41,134 bases of DNA from Deltaproteobacteria bacterium (GCA_023248955.1 JAHFDP010000035.1:1-41134), one strand, 5' to 3'. Shown: positions 24,818 to 34,320, numbered from the stretch's first letter. Translations and numbers: made by a program. Notes: generated by a model from the sequence alone, not told the origin.

Positions 24818-25731
24818 TGGATGGCGCCGCGTTCGAAAAACGGATCGCCAAGCGCTTCGAGGAGCTGTCGCGCTGGGCCGCGAGAGAGCGCACCAACGCG
24901 TTTCGAATTTACGACAGCGATCTGCCGCACGCGCCCTGGACCGTTGATTGGTACGCCGGACGCGTGGTGGCCGCTGAGCGCGTGACGTCGCATGCGATGT
25001 CGCTCAGCGAAGCGGAGTTGGCGTCGGAGCGCGCGGCGGCGGTGGCGGCGATTGGTGCGGCGCTGAAAATTTCGGAGGAAGCGATCTTCGTGAAGCGTCG
25101 CGCGGCGCATGCGGTGCGCGGGAAAATCGATTCGCGATCCGATCAGCATGTCGTCGAGGAAAACGGTTTGCGGTTCGAAGTGAATTTGTCGGACTACCTC
25201 GACACGGGGCTTTTTCTCGATCATCGTCCGCTGCGCCGCCGCGTTGGTGCGATCGCGTCTGGCAAGAGGGTCCTAAATCTTTTTTGCTACACGGGCGCAT
25301 TTACTGTTCACGCTGCCGCTGGCGGTGCGCGCGAAACGGTGAGCGTGGATCTTTCGAAAACGTATCTCGCCTGGGCTGAGCGCAACTTGGCGCTGAACAA
25401 AATGACCAGTCCCAAGCACCGCTTCGTCTGCGCGGATGCCATCGAATTTCTCGAGCGGGAACGTGGCGCGTATGACGTGATTGTGCTGGATCCCCCAACG
25501 ACTTCGCGATCGAAACGTGGGACCGAATTCGATGTGCGCGCCGATCATCCGAAGCTGCTCGCGGCCGCGCTGGCGCTGGTCGCGCCGGGTGGCGTCCTTT
25601 TCTTTTCGACCAACGCGCACGGGTTTGCGCTCGACGCGATCGCGAAGGCGAAGGCGCGGGACATCAGCACGGAAACGACGCCGCTCGATTTTCGCGCGGG
25701 CGTTCACCGGTGTTGGGAGATCTCGCGATAG
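24817..25731 (+). CDS. RlmK/RlmI-like class I SAM-dependent methyltransferase
   Basis: 304 residues. Resembles the C-terminal half of RlmK and RlmI, which methylate guanine or cytosine in 23S rRNA. NAFRIYDSDLPHAPWTVDWY (residues about 28-47) is the RlmK-type entry. GKRVLNLFCYTGAFTVHAAA is SAM motif I. The motif IV is VIVLDPPTTSRSK. FSTNAHGFALDAI resembles the final conserved block, where an Asn-type SNx motif is expected. No PUA or THUMP domain is fused, so it is a stand-alone enzyme. The ATG shares its A with the ICMT-like stop. Confidence 0.88.
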   Translation: MDGAAFEKRIAKRFEELSRWAARERTNAFRIYDSDLPHAPWTVDWYAGRVVAAERVTSHAMSLSEAELASERAAAVAAIGAALKISEEAIFVKRRAAHAVRGKIDSRSDQHVVEENGLRFEVNLSDYLDTGLFLDHRPLRRRVGAIASGKRVLNLFCYTGAFTVHAAAGGARETVSVDLSKTYLAWAERNLALNKMTSPKHRFVCADAIEFLERERGAYDVIVLDPPTTSRSKRGTEFDVRADHPKLLAAALALVAPGGVLFFSTNAHGFALDAIAKAKARDISTETTPLDFRAGVHRCWEISR

Positions 25732-25750
25732 GCGGCTGTTCCTCGGTTGG

Positions 25751-27709
25751 CTAGCCCGCGGCTAGCCGTCGCTGTCGGAGCTCCGCCAGGCCGGCCACCG
25801 CCATCACCAAGAGCACCGCGCCCTGCGCCAAGAGTCCCTCGCGCGATCCGTAAACGCCCAACGCTGGAATCGTGAAATGCAGCGCGAGTGAGAGCGGGAG
25901 CACGGCGGCTTCTTGCAATGAGCGCACGGCTTCGCCGGTGACCACGACCGCCAGCACCGCGAGAACCGCGCTGGACGTGGTCATCAGCGTCTGCGTCTTT
26001 AAGCGCAGCCCGATGTACTGGAGGCTGAAGACCGCCACCGCGAGGAGCACCGCACCGACCGCCGCGCCGGCAGCAATGGACGAAGCGAATCCCGGCGATT
26101 CCAAGAGGAGCGATCGGTAGAAAATGACCACCTCGAACGTCTCTCGGAAAATGCACAAAAAGGCTACGCTGCCGATGGCCCATGCGCTGCCGCCGGCCAT
26201 GCGCGAGCGTGCGGAGAGCGCGTCGAGCAGGCGTTTGAGCGAGCTGCGCGAGACCAGCCAGCGCGCAGCGGCCAGCAAGAGCACGGCGGTGAGGACTTGC
26301 AAGACGCCTTCGGTAAGCTCGCGCGCGGTACCGCTGCCGCGCGCCAGGAGTAGGCCGGAGACGAACCAGAGGATCGCGCCGAACGCCAACGCGACGAGAA
26401 CGCCGCTGGTGACGGCGCGGGCGGCGGGCGGTCCGGCCAGTTTTTTGGCGAGCGCGAGAAGGGCGGCGATGAGCAACGCGGCTTCCAACCCTTCGCGAAG
26501 CAGAATGGCCAACGCGGCCAAGAAGGAGACGCTGGCGCCGCCCACGCGTGCGGCGCGTTCGGCTTCGGTGAGCAGTGCTTCCAGTCGGGCTCCGTCGGTC
26601 TGCACGGCGACGGCGGTGGCGCGCTGTTCCATGGAGGTGCGCAGCGCGGTGAACGCGGTTTCGATCGAGGTGACCAACGCCGCTTCAGAAGCGCGCAGCT
26701 TGGCTTCGTGCGGCTCGAAGGAATCGAGATAGGCGGCCAACACCGCGCCGCGCGCAGCCACTGGCGATTGCGGATCGTAACTGCGAATCGCTTCACCGAC
26801 CGCGCGACGGGCAGCGGCCAGCGGCGTCTGCGCGGAAGGATGGTAGGGCGCTTCGGTGCGCAGCCGCGCCGCGGCACCCTCCAGCGCGGCGCCGGAAAAT
26901 CCATGCTCGACGAGCGCGTCGCGTAGCTGAGCGTTGGTGCTTGACGCCAGAGTGGAGAGCGGTGGCGCGAATTCCTGGAAGGGGGCCGCACCAGCGTGAT
27001 CGACCGTTTCCGTCATTGCTAGGAGGTAAAACGCCACATCCCAACGAGTCGCCTCGTCCCAGGCCTCCTCGTAGGCCGGCATGGCCGTGCCCGGAACGCC
27101 GTAGGCGATGGCGCCGAAAATGCGCTCGGGAGACAGCTCGGCGCGCCGTTGTGCACGGGTGAAATCCGGCAGCGGTGTGGAGAGCGAAAGGCCAGAGTGG
27201 CCCGCGCCATCTTCGCCGTGGCAAGAAGCGCACCCTTGCGTATAGAGCGCGGCACCGCGATCGCGCGACGGAACTTGCGTCGGTCCCAGCGTGAGTCCAG
27301 CGTCTCTGATCAAGTCGCCGCGCAGACGCTTGGCGGTGGCCGTGACTTCGTCCGCTGGCCGTCCGGCCTGAATGGCTCCGGCGAGCTGCTCGAGCGACCC
27401 GGCGAGCCACATTGGTGCGGCGGCATTCGCGTCCGGTCGCACCGTGGCCGCTGCATCGGTGAGAAACCCGTGCTCCTCGGCAATCTCCGCGGGATCCACG
27501 ACCTTCCCGTCGTGCAGAGCGGGCGGATAATCGGTGGCGACATAGTCGAGCAGCGCGGCCACGCGTTTGAGAGATGAGGCGGAGGGATCGGCCGCTTGCG
27601 CTGTGTCAATAACTGCGATCCACAGAGCGAAGGCAACGAACGAACGAAGTCGCACCACGGGCGTTGGCGTCGATGCTAGCGCGAGGTCGCGTGTGGAAGG
27701 TCGGCGCAT
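25751..27709 (-). CDS. FTR1-family iron permease with N-terminal cytochrome c domain
   Basis: 652 residues. A signal peptide ends near TAQAADPS (about residue 40). A periplasmic domain contains one c-type heme site, Cys160-Cys163-His164 (CASCHGEDG), with a Met ligand candidate in GTAMPAYEEAW. The permease half carries both iron-binding motifs, REGLE (405-409) and RETFE (522-526), on about seven membrane helices. The fusion suggests that electron transfer at the heme couples to Fe(II) oxidation and uptake. The start ATG at 27707-27709 is after an in-frame TTG. It is divergent from an aldehyde dehydrogenase over a Fur-type region. Confidence 0.92.
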   Translation of the reverse strand: MRRPSTRDLALASTPTPVVRLRSFVAFALWIAVIDTAQAADPSASSLKRVAALLDYVATDYPPALHDGKVVDPAEIAEEHGFLTDAAATVRPDANAAAPMWLAGSLEQLAGAIQAGRPADEVTATAKRLRGDLIRDAGLTLGPTQVPSRDRGAALYTQGCASCHGEDGAGHSGLSLSTPLPDFTRAQRRAELSPERIFGAIAYGVPGTAMPAYEEAWDEATRWDVAFYLLAMTETVDHAGAAPFQEFAPPLSTLASSTNAQLRDALVEHGFSGAALEGAAARLRTEAPYHPSAQTPLAAARRAVGEAIRSYDPQSPVAARGAVLAAYLDSFEPHEAKLRASEAALVTSIETAFTALRTSMEQRATAVAVQTDGARLEALLTEAERAARVGGASVSFLAALAILLREGLEAALLIAALLALAKKLAGPPAARAVTSGVLVALAFGAILWFVSGLLLARGSGTARELTEGVLQVLTAVLLLAAARWLVSRSSLKRLLDALSARSRMAGGSAWAIGSVAFLCIFRETFEVVIFYRSLLLESPGFASSIAAGAAVGAVLLAVAVFSLQYIGLRLKTQTLMTTSSAVLAVLAVVVTGEAVRSLQEAAVLPLSLALHFTIPALGVYGSREGLLAQGAVLLVMAVAGLAELRQRRLAAG

Positions 27710-27722
27710 CAGCAAGAAGTGA

Positions 27723-27776
27723 GAATGAAAATGAGAATCCGTATCAATTGAAATTGATAATCATAATCAATATCGA
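27723..27776. promoter_or_regulatory. Fur-box-like palindrome inside divergent promoter region
   Basis: ATTGATAATCATAATCAAT (27753-27771) is a 19-bp near-palindrome close to the Fur consensus; only one base pair breaks symmetry outside the centre. Hexamers of the same type (GAATGA, AAATGA, GAATCC) precede it (27723-27740). In the plus direction TTGAAA (27748-27753), N17, TATCGA (27771-27776) is a promoter whose spacer is this palindrome. In the minus direction TTGATT, N17, TTGATA can be read. The AT-rich stretch is distinct from all its surroundings. It lies between the FTR1 and aldehyde dehydrogenase starts. Confidence 0.7.
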
Positions 27777-27820
27777 TAAAACGGTAGACGATCGGCCTTG
27801 GGTGCGTCAAGGTTCTGCGC

Positions 27821-29533
27821 ATGAGCCCTTCTTCCTCTCAACCATCTTCGGTGCTCGCTTTGGATCGCGCCGTCAGTGAAGTGTCCGCGCGTGCGTTGGA
27901 TTTCGCTCGACTTTCTGTCGCAAAGAAGGCCCAGCTCCTGCGCGCGCTCATTGCACGAACGCGGGCCACGGCCGCGGCTTGGGCGCGAGCGGGCTGTCTC
28001 AACAAGGGGCTCGATCCGGATGCCGCTGAGGCCGCGGAAGAGTGGCTCACCGGGCCCTATCTCGTTTTGCGCAACCTGCGGCTCTATGCCGATTCACTGG
28101 AGAGCATTGCGCGTCATGGCAAGCCGCCGCTTGGAACTGGCGTGCGCCGGCGTGAGGACGGCCGTGTGGAGGTGCAGGTTTTTCCGGCCGATTCGCTCGA
28201 CAAGGCGCTGTTTCTTGGCTACCGCGCGGACGTTGTTTTGGAGCGTGGCGTGACGGAGGAGCAGGCGCGGGCGACGCAAGCTTCGCTCTATGCCTCGGCC
28301 GAGGCCAAGGGCGGCGTGACGGTGATTCTCGGCGCGGGTAACGTTTCGTCGATTCCTCCGACCGATGTGTTGTTCAAACTTTTTGCCGAAGGCCGCGTCT
28401 GCATTCTGAAGATGAATCCGGTGAACGAATGGCTGGGGCCGATTCTGGAAGAAGCTTTTGCGCCGCTCGTTGCCGCGGGCTACCTGCGGATCTGCACGGG
28501 AGGTGGTGACGTAGGGCGTTACCTTGTCGAGCATGCGCAAGTTGACGATGTGCACATCACGGGCTCCGACAAGACGCACGATCTGATCGTGTGGGGACCG
28601 CCGGGGGCCGAGCGCGAACGGCGCCGCGCAGCGAACGATCCGTTGCTCAGAAAAAGCATCAGCTCCGAGTTGGGGAACGTTACGCCCGTGATCCTCGTTT
28701 CGAGCAGTTGGAGCGCGGCTGAGCTTGACGTGCAGGCGCGCAACGTTGCCGCCATGGTGACCAACAACGCGTCGTTCAATTGCATCGCCGGAAAGATGTT
28801 GGTGACCAGCCGCGCCTGGCCGCAGCGGGAGGTTTTTTTGCAGCGACTCGGCGAGCACTTGGCGAAGACGCCGCTGCGCAAGGCCTACTATCCCGGCGCC
28901 GCGGATCGCTACGACGCGCTGACGGCCGGCCGCGCGGGACTGCGCTGTTTTGGCGAGCGGAGCGCCGACGCATTGCCGTGGACCGTGATTCCAGATTTGG
29001 ACGCGCGCGCGAGCAGCGAAACGCTTTTTCAGACCGAGCCATTTTGTGGAATTCTTTCGGAGGTGGCGCTCGACGCGGCGGATCCCATGGCCTATCTCGC
29101 GGCGGCGACCAGGTTTTGCAACGAGCGGTTGTGGGGCACGCTGAGCGCGTCCGTGGTGATTCATCCAGCGCTCGAGCGCGATCGCGCGGTGGCCAAAGCG
29201 CTGGGGCAGGCTGTGAACGACCTCCGCTATGGAACGGTGGCCATCAACCACTGGGCGGGCATGGCCTTTGGGCTGATGAGCACGCCGTGGGGCGCATATC
29301 CGGGCGCGACGCTGGCGGATGTTCAGAGCGGCCGCGGTTTCGTGCACAATTCGTTTTTTCTCGAGAGGATTGAGAAGTGCGTGGTGCGCGGGCCGTTCAA
29401 GCCGTTTCCGACGCCGCCTTGGTTTGGGGGACACAAGACGGCGCTGGAGTTGGGGAAGAAGCTTGTTGAGCTGGAGGCTGCACCTAGCTTGATGAAGGTG
29501 CCGGCCATAGCTATGGCGGCTGCGCGCGGCTAG
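27821..29533 (+). CDS. Aldehyde dehydrogenase superfamily protein
   Basis: 570 residues. Oxidises an aldehyde to the acid (or CoA ester) with NAD(P). Rossmann segment VTVILGAGNVSSIPPTDVLF and LKMNPVNEW occupy about 165-205; VHITGSDKTHD (about 242) is the FTGS-type loop. The catalytic Cys is in SFNCIAGKMLVTS, and ISSELGNVTPVILV carries the conserved Glu. The protein is longer than the usual 480-500 residues because of its N- and C-terminal additions. Substrate is unknown. It faces the FTR1 gene over the Fur-type site; the AAGG nine bases before ATG 27821 is the likely ribosome site. Confidence 0.9.
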   Translation: MSPSSSQPSSVLALDRAVSEVSARALDFARLSVAKKAQLLRALIARTRATAAAWARAGCLNKGLDPDAAEAAEEWLTGPYLVLRNLRLYADSLESIARHGKPPLGTGVRRREDGRVEVQVFPADSLDKALFLGYRADVVLERGVTEEQARATQASLYASAEAKGGVTVILGAGNVSSIPPTDVLFKLFAEGRVCILKMNPVNEWLGPILEEAFAPLVAAGYLRICTGGGDVGRYLVEHAQVDDVHITGSDKTHDLIVWGPPGAERERRRAANDPLLRKSISSELGNVTPVILVSSSWSAAELDVQARNVAAMVTNNASFNCIAGKMLVTSRAWPQREVFLQRLGEHLAKTPLRKAYYPGAADRYDALTAGRAGLRCFGERSADALPWTVIPDLDARASSETLFQTEPFCGILSEVALDAADPMAYLAAATRFCNERLWGTLSASVVIHPALERDRAVAKALGQAVNDLRYGTVAINHWAGMAFGLMSTPWGAYPGATLADVQSGRGFVHNSFFLERIEKCVVRGPFKPFPTPPWFGGHKTALELGKKLVELEAAPSLMKVPAIAMAAARG

Positions 29534-29543
29534 CGATTGAAAG

Positions 29544-29942
29544 CTATCCGAGCGGCGACTCGGCCGGCCCCGGCACCACGGTGACACCGATCCCTTCACG
29601 TTCCGCTAGCACAGCACAATTCGCGCAGCGTGTAGCGAATGGCAGCGCATGCAATCTCTCTGGCGGAATGTTCTCGCCACAATCAACGCAAACGCCGTAG
29701 CCGCCGGTTTCCATTCGAGATAGCGCAACGTCGATTGCCTTCACTTCGCGGGCTTGGCCTTCGGACAAGGTGGTGAGCGTGCGCGTGCTCGTATCGACTT
29801 GCGCGCTCTCTTCCAATTCTGCGGCGCGATCGCGACCCTGTTGATCGGCCAGCGTGCGCGAGGTTCGCGCTTCGACGTCGAGCAGCGCATGCCGGCGCTT
29901 CACGAGGACGGATCGAATTTCAGCGAGCGTACGCTGGCGCAT
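29544..29942 (-). CDS. DksA/TraR-type C4 zinc finger protein
   Basis: 132 residues. An N-terminal coiled coil (MRQRTLAEIRSVLVKRRHAL to LTTLSEGQAREVKAIDVALS) leads into the zinc finger CVDCGENIPPERLHALPF-ATRCANC with four Cys. The order matches DksA and TraR, which bind the secondary channel of RNA polymerase. The start at 29940-29942 has GGAGG upstream. A longer in-frame start would read back across the intergenic region. It is divergent from trmFO. It could be a stress regulator, but DksA-type paralogues are common. Confidence 0.9.
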   Translation of the reverse strand: MRQRTLAEIRSVLVKRRHALLDVEARTSRTLADQQGRDRAAELEESAQVDTSTRTLTTLSEGQAREVKAIDVALSRMETGGYGVCVDCGENIPPERLHALPFATRCANCAVLAEREGIGVTVVPGPAESPLG

Positions 29943-30035
29943 GTTGCCTCCACGACAAGATGAAAAAAGATGGGGACGATCGAAGGCGCATGCAACTTTG
30001 CGCGCGCGGGTAGGGGCGTTGTAGAGACTAGCGGC

Positions 30036-31382
30036 ATGCCAAATGAAGTGACGGTGATCGGCGCGGGGCTGGCGGGATGCGAGGCGGCGCTGCGTCTGGC
30101 GTCCGAGGGCGTGCGCGTGCGGCTGTGTGAGCAGAAGCCGATCAAGCGATCGCCTGCGCATCACTCGGACGGATTGGCGGAGCTGGTTTGCTCGAATTCA
30201 TTGCGCAGCGACAATCCGGACAACGCGGTTGGACTTTTGCACGAAGAGTTGCGGCGCCTCGGATCTCCTGTTCTCGCAGCGGCCGATGCGGCGCGCGTTC
30301 CCGCGGGTGACGCGCTAGCGGTCGATCGGGTGATCTTCGGTGCGGCGCTGACCGCGCGGATCGCTCAGCATCCCAACATTCAGCTCGTGGCCGAGGAGGT
30401 TCGCGCGCTGCCGGACGGTCCGGATCTCGTGCTGGTGTGTACAGGTCCGCTCACCGGCGAAGCGCTAGCCGCGGCGATCGCGACAGCGACCGGGAAAGAT
30501 GCGCTCGCGTTTTATGATGCGTTGGCGCCAATTGTTGCGGCGGAGAGTATCGACTACGCGATCGCTTTTGCGCAGAGCCGCTACGGCAAAGGTGATGGGG
30601 ATGACTACCTCAATCTGCCGCTCAACCGCGAAGAGTATGAGCACTTCGTGCGAGAGTTACTCGCTGGCGAAAAGGTCGCGCCGCATGTTTTCGAGGAGCC
30701 GCGTTATTTCGAAGGCTGCTTGCCGGTCGAAGTGATGGCCGAGCGAGGGCCGCAGACGCTGGCGTACGGGCCGATGAAACCGGTGGGTCTCACCGATCCG
30801 CGCACGGGGCGCTGGCCGCATGCGGTGGTGCAATTGCGGCGGGAAGATCGCGCGGGGACGAGTTTTAACCTGGTCGGATTTCAGACGCGGCTGACCTGGC
30901 CGGAGCAGAAACGCATTTTTCGAAGCTGCATTCCGGGTCTGGCCAACGCGGAGTTTTTGCGGCTGGGACAGATTCATCGCAACACGTTCGTCGATGCGCC
31001 GCGGGTGTTGGCGCGCGATCTTTCGCTGCGTGCGCGTCCGCATCTTTTTTTCGCGGGGCAGATCACCGGCGTCGAAGGCTATGTGGAGAGCGCGGCTTGC
31101 GGGCATCTTGGTGCGCTCTCGGTGCTGGCGCGGCTGCGCGGCGAGGAGTTTGCGCGGCCGCCCGATGGAACGATGCTCGGCGCGCTGCTCCGTCATGTGA
31201 GCGGCGAAGCGCATCCCGAAGATTATCGTTACCAGCCAACCAACGTGATTTGGAATCTGGTGCCGCCGCCGGAAGCGGACGGATTCAAGGTGCGCAAAGA
31301 GGATCGGAAGCGCTGGTTGGTGCAGCGTGCGCGTAAGCAGCTCGCGGCATGGGCCAAATTGTCAGAGAGTGCGGCGGCATGA
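30036..31382 (+). CDS. trmFO: TrmFO, folate/FAD-dependent tRNA(uracil-54) methyltransferase
   Basis: 448 residues, the usual length. Makes ribothymidine 54 in tRNA using 5,10-methylenetetrahydrofolate and FADH2. FAD fold [18 protein letters not shown] is at residues 5-22. Family signatures are [20 protein letters not shown] (about 49-68) and [15 protein letters not shown], whose Cys corresponds to the second catalytic Cys. [19 protein letters not shown] is at the C-terminal FAD site. The ATG at 30036 is used because the Rossmann strand starts there. The following lipoprotein gene overlaps by four bases (ATGA). Confidence 0.97.
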   Translation: MPNEVTVIGAGLAGCEAALRLASEGVRVRLCEQKPIKRSPAHHSDGLAELVCSNSLRSDNPDNAVGLLHEELRRLGSPVLAAADAARVPAGDALAVDRVIFGAALTARIAQHPNIQLVAEEVRALPDGPDLVLVCTGPLTGEALAAAIATATGKDALAFYDALAPIVAAESIDYAIAFAQSRYGKGDGDDYLNLPLNREEYEHFVRELLAGEKVAPHVFEEPRYFEGCLPVEVMAERGPQTLAYGPMKPVGLTDPRTGRWPHAVVQLRREDRAGTSFNLVGFQTRLTWPEQKRIFRSCIPGLANAEFLRLGQIHRNTFVDAPRVLARDLSLRARPHLFFAGQITGVEGYVESAACGHLGALSVLARLRGEEFARPPDGTMLGALLRHVSGEAHPEDYRYQPTNVIWNLVPPPEADGFKVRKEDRKRWLVQRARKQLAAWAKLSESAAA

Positions 31383-32854
31383 AATACGTGCGCGCATGCG
31401 TTGCGGCGGTTTGCATGTTCAGCGCATGCACCGCGTCGGCGCCTCCCGCGGGACGCCAGGTGTGGAGCGGTCAGGCGCGCGCGCTTGTAACCACCAAATC
31501 GGGCAGTGCCCTGGCGTGGCTCGCCGCCGCGCATGCTCCGAATGAACGTGGTGCGCCACCGGATCTGCTCGTCGGACGATTGATGATGGCGGAAACGGCT
31601 CCTGGCGCGGCCGCGCGCGATCTTGGCGAGGGCGTCACGTCGCTTGAGGGCAGCGAGGCCTTTTCGCCGGATGGTGCGTTCGTGGCGTGGCTGGCGAAAT
31701 GGCGATTTGCGAACGGGAATGGCGAGTTGTGGATTGCGTCGGTGAGCGGCGGCGTGTCGACGAAGCTTTGTGATGCGGCGTCGACTTTCGTTCTTGCCGA
31801 TGCCGATGTGACGGCGATCTGCGACGGTGCACTTTGGCGCGGTGGCCGTGGGGGCGCCGTGTTTCGCGAAGTGCATCGTCCCGCGCGTGAGTTCGAGAAC
31901 GCGCAAGACGGCATCGTCGCGCGCGGCCCGTCGGGGCTTGGCGGCAAGCTTGTTTACGTGACGGGGAGCGACGCGCGTCCGCTTGCGGAGGGGACGGGTG
32001 ATTTTGCTCTCTCTCCGGATCGAGCCACCGTGGCCTGGACCGCTGGCCCGCAAGTGCACGTGTTGCGGTTGGCCGACAACGCAGCCGTCGCGGCCAACAG
32101 CCCACGGCCCCCGTCACGAATTGCCCTGGCGCCCGATCGATTGGCGGCCGTCTACCTCGTGCCGCAGGAAAAAAATCCGACCTACCAAGATCTCTTCTTC
32201 ACTGGGAATCCAGCGCCGGTGCTGGTCGGGCGTCGTGTTGGTGATTTCTCTTTTGGCGCGGCCGGCGCGCTGGCCTATTTGGAAAACTACGATGCGCAGC
32301 GGCGCGTCGGCGTATTGACTGTTCTCTCAGGGATGAAGTCGCACGTGATTGCGAAGAGCGTGCAGGATTTCTCCTGGTCACCCTCGGGTCATTTTATTTC
32401 CTATCTCGTTCGCAACGCCAAAGTCGGTTTTACGATCGAGCTCTGGATCGCTTCGGGGGAGGCGGGCACGCCGCACAAAGTCGACGAGGGCGTGTGGGGC
32501 TATCAGCTTTCGCCGGACGAGCGGCGCCTCTATTACAAAGCGCGTTGTGGTGAAGGCGCGCGCAGCTGCGCCGTGCTGGTGCAGCCGATCGAAGGCGGCG
32601 CTACGGCAAAGGTTGCGGAAAAAATCGCTGGCTTTGAATTGTCGCGCGACGGCCGGCATCTGCTGCTGCTCGCGCCGCACCACGGATCGCAGGCGGCCGT
32701 CGATCTGCGCGGCGTTCCGGCCAACGGCGGCGAGCCGACGCCTATCGCGCGCAATGCGGAACCAGGTGCGCGGCTGCTCGGCGACGGCGCGAGCGTGGCG
32801 TTCGTGGAAAATGATTCGAAGCATGCGGGTGTTTGGATCGCGACGCTGCCGTGA
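31379..32854 (+). CDS. Lipoprotein with TolB-like beta-propeller repeats
   Basis: 491 residues from ATG 31379, which overlaps the trmFO stop by four bases. [17 protein letters not shown] is a lipoprotein-type signal with an unusual Phe at -3 (FSAC). The mature part has repeated PD40-like motifs: [65 protein letters not shown] and [13 protein letters not shown]. This forms a propeller of about six blades. Such propellers bind peptides or act as scaffolds in the periplasm. A second propeller lipoprotein, of different length, occurs at 35522-36391. Confidence 0.82.
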   Translation: MKYVRACVAAVCMFSACTASAPPAGRQVWSGQARALVTTKSGSALAWLAAAHAPNERGAPPDLLVGRLMMAETAPGAAARDLGEGVTSLEGSEAFSPDGAFVAWLAKWRFANGNGELWIASVSGGVSTKLCDAASTFVLADADVTAICDGALWRGGRGGAVFREVHRPAREFENAQDGIVARGPSGLGGKLVYVTGSDARPLAEGTGDFALSPDRATVAWTAGPQVHVLRLADNAAVAANSPRPPSRIALAPDRLAAVYLVPQEKNPTYQDLFFTGNPAPVLVGRRVGDFSFGAAGALAYLENYDAQRRVGVLTVLSGMKSHVIAKSVQDFSWSPSGHFISYLVRNAKVGFTIELWIASGEAGTPHKVDEGVWGYQLSPDERRLYYKARCGEGARSCAVLVQPIEGGATAKVAEKIAGFELSRDGRHLLLLAPHHGSQAAVDLRGVPANGGEPTPIARNAEPGARLLGDGASVAFVENDSKHAGVWIATLP

Positions 32855-32868
32855 TTTGCGCGCGCTGC

Positions 32869-32897
32869 TTGACCATCGCGCGATTGTCGAGTTAGCT
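32869..32897 (+). promoter_or_regulatory. Promoter of tRNA-Cys
   Basis: TTGACC (32869-32874), 17 bases, TTAGCT (32892-32897). Initiation would be near 32904, seven bases before the tRNA. Exact spacing and position make this one of the better promoters in the window. It begins just 15 bases after the lipoprotein stop. Confidence 0.65.
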
Positions 32898-32910
32898 CCT
32901 TCCTCCTTTC

Positions 32911-32982
32911 GGCGCCGTCGCCAAGTGGTAAGGCAACGGTCTGCAAAACCGTCATTCCCCGGTTCGAATCCGGGCGGCGCCT
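32911..32982 (+). tRNA. tRNA-Cys (anticodon GCA)
   Basis: A 72-base cloverleaf. Acceptor GGCGCCG/CGGCGCC; anticodon stem ACGGT/ACCGT with loop CTGCAAA (32941-32947), anticodon GCA at 32943-32945; T arm CCCGG-TTCGAAT-CCGGG. The discriminator is T (U in RNA), as in bacterial tRNA-Cys. CCA is not encoded. A tandem repeat begins 13 bases after its 3' end. Confidence 0.97.
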
Positions 32983-32994
32983 TTCTCACCGTCA

Positions 32995-33156
32995 CCTTTG
33001 CTGCGCGCCTTCGCGCTCCGCCCGTCGCCAGCTAAGCTGGCTCCTCCGCCTTTGCTGCGCGCCTTCGCGCTCCGCCCGTCGCCAGCTAAGCTGGCTCCTC
33101 CGCCTTTGCTGCGCGCCTTCGCGCTCCGCCCGTCGCCAGCTAAGCTGGCTCCTCCG
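32995..33156. repeat. Three identical 54-bp tandem repeats with internal palindrome
   Basis: Units begin at 32995, 33049 and 33103 and are identical. Each has GCGCGCCTTCGCGC and GCCAGCTAAGCTGGC, the latter a six-base-pair hairpin with a TAA loop. The third unit ends at 33156, and the aminotransferase ATG starts at 33157. Since 54 is a multiple of three, the array reads through in frame as LLRAFALRPSPAKLAPPP, which is an artefact of the frame. No variable spacers, so not CRISPR. Confidence 0.95.
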
Positions 33157-34320
33157 ATGTTTTCCTCCCGTGGGCAATTTCCGCTGACGCCCAATGCCCT
33201 ATCCGAGGCGCTGGCGGCGCGGCGCGTGGCGGGGTCCGAACTTCTTGACCTCACGTTGTCGAATCCCACGCAGGCGGGGTTCGAATATCCGGCGTCGCTT
33301 CTTGCCGCGCTCGCCGATCCGCGCGGACTGCGTTACGAGCCGGAGCCGTTCGGACTGCTTTCTGCGCGTGAGACGGTTGCGGCTTCGTTTCGTGCGCGCG
33401 GCGCGGCGGTTGATGCCGCTGACGTTCTGCACACCGCGTCGACAAGCGAAGCCTACGCGCTTCTTTTCAAGTTGCTGTGCGATCCCGGTGACGAGGTTCT
33501 CGTGCCGCGGCCCGGTTATCCGCTCTTCGATTTGTTGGCACCGCTCGAGAGTGTGCGTTTGGTGTCGTACCCAATTCGGTACGACGGAAGTTGGCACCTC
33601 GATTGGGCGGCGCTGATGGAAGCAGTGACACCGCGAACGCGCGCGGTGGTCGTGGTGTCGCCGCACAATCCGACTGGGGCATTTTTAAAAAAGAGCGAGT
33701 TGGAAGCGCTGAATGCACTCTGTCGCGAGCGAGGTCTGGCGCTCGTTGTCGATGAGGTATTCTCAGAATATTTGTTGTCGACGTCACGCGATCCACACGT
33801 CGAGACGGTTGCTGGAAATGAAGGTGCGCTCACGTTCGCGCTCGGCGGACTGTCGAAGTCGTGCGGACTTCCGCAAGCGAAGCTTGCGTGGACGGTGGTG
33901 AGCGGGCCCGCCGATTTACGCCGCGAAGCGTTGGCGCGAATGGAGATCATCGCGGACGCTTTCTTGTCGGCGAGCACGATTGTGCAAATGGCGTTGGCCG
34001 ACTTGCTCGTTGCCGGCGCGGCTATTCGAACGGCGATTCACGCGCGCGTCCGCGAGAACCTGAACGTCTTGCGTGCGCAGATAACGTCGTCGTCGCCGTG
34101 GAGTTTGTGTTCGGTAGAAGGTGGCTGGACCGCGGTGTTACGCGTGCCAACGACGCGCAGCGAAGAAGCGTGGGCATTGGCATTGCTTGACGACGGCGTA
34201 CTCGTGCATCCGGGCTATTTTTTTGATTTCGAGGAGGGCGCGCACCTCGTGGTGAGTCTCTTGCCAGAGCCGCGCATCTTCGCGGAAGGTATGCGGAAGA
34301 TCGCGGCGGTGATCGTCTAG
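33157..34320 (+). CDS. Class I/II pyridoxal-phosphate aminotransferase
   Basis: 387 residues. Transfers an amino group between an amino acid and a 2-oxo acid. ELLDLTLSNPTQAGFEYPAS at the start, VLVPRPGYPLFDLL and VVVVSPHNPTGAFLKK (the NPTG substrate and PLP loop), DEVFSEYLL and GLSKSCGLPQAKLAW, whose Lys should bind PLP. The substrate amino acid is not evident. ATG at 33157 lies directly at the end of the 54-bp repeats; an in-frame open stretch back to 32998 encodes only the repeat, so it is excluded. No ribosome site is visible before this ATG, so initiation is through the repeat-derived leader. Confidence 0.9.
   Translation: MFSSRGQFPLTPNALSEALAARRVAGSELLDLTLSNPTQAGFEYPASLLAALADPRGLRYEPEPFGLLSARETVAASFRARGAAVDAADVLHTASTSEAYALLFKLLCDPGDEVLVPRPGYPLFDLLAPLESVRLVSYPIRYDGSWHLDWAALMEAVTPRTRAVVVVSPHNPTGAFLKKSELEALNALCRERGLALVVDEVFSEYLLSTSRDPHVETVAGNEGALTFALGGLSKSCGLPQAKLAWTVVSGPADLRREALARMEIIADAFLSASTIVQMALADLLVAGAAIRTAIHARVRENLNVLRAQITSSSPWSLCSVEGGWTAVLRVPTTRSEEAWALALLDDGVLVHPGYFFDFEEGAHLVVSLLPEPRIFAEGMRKIAAVIV

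Noticed and set aside
28094-29599. A 501-residue minus-strand open frame
   Set aside because: Antisense to the aldehyde dehydrogenase, which has all family motifs.
32995-33156. CRISPR array
   Set aside because: Repeats are identical and contiguous with no variable spacers, and no cas genes are near.
32998-33156. N-terminal extension of the aminotransferase
   Set aside because: It encodes three copies of the repeat-derived 18-residue unit; the enzyme fold starts after it.
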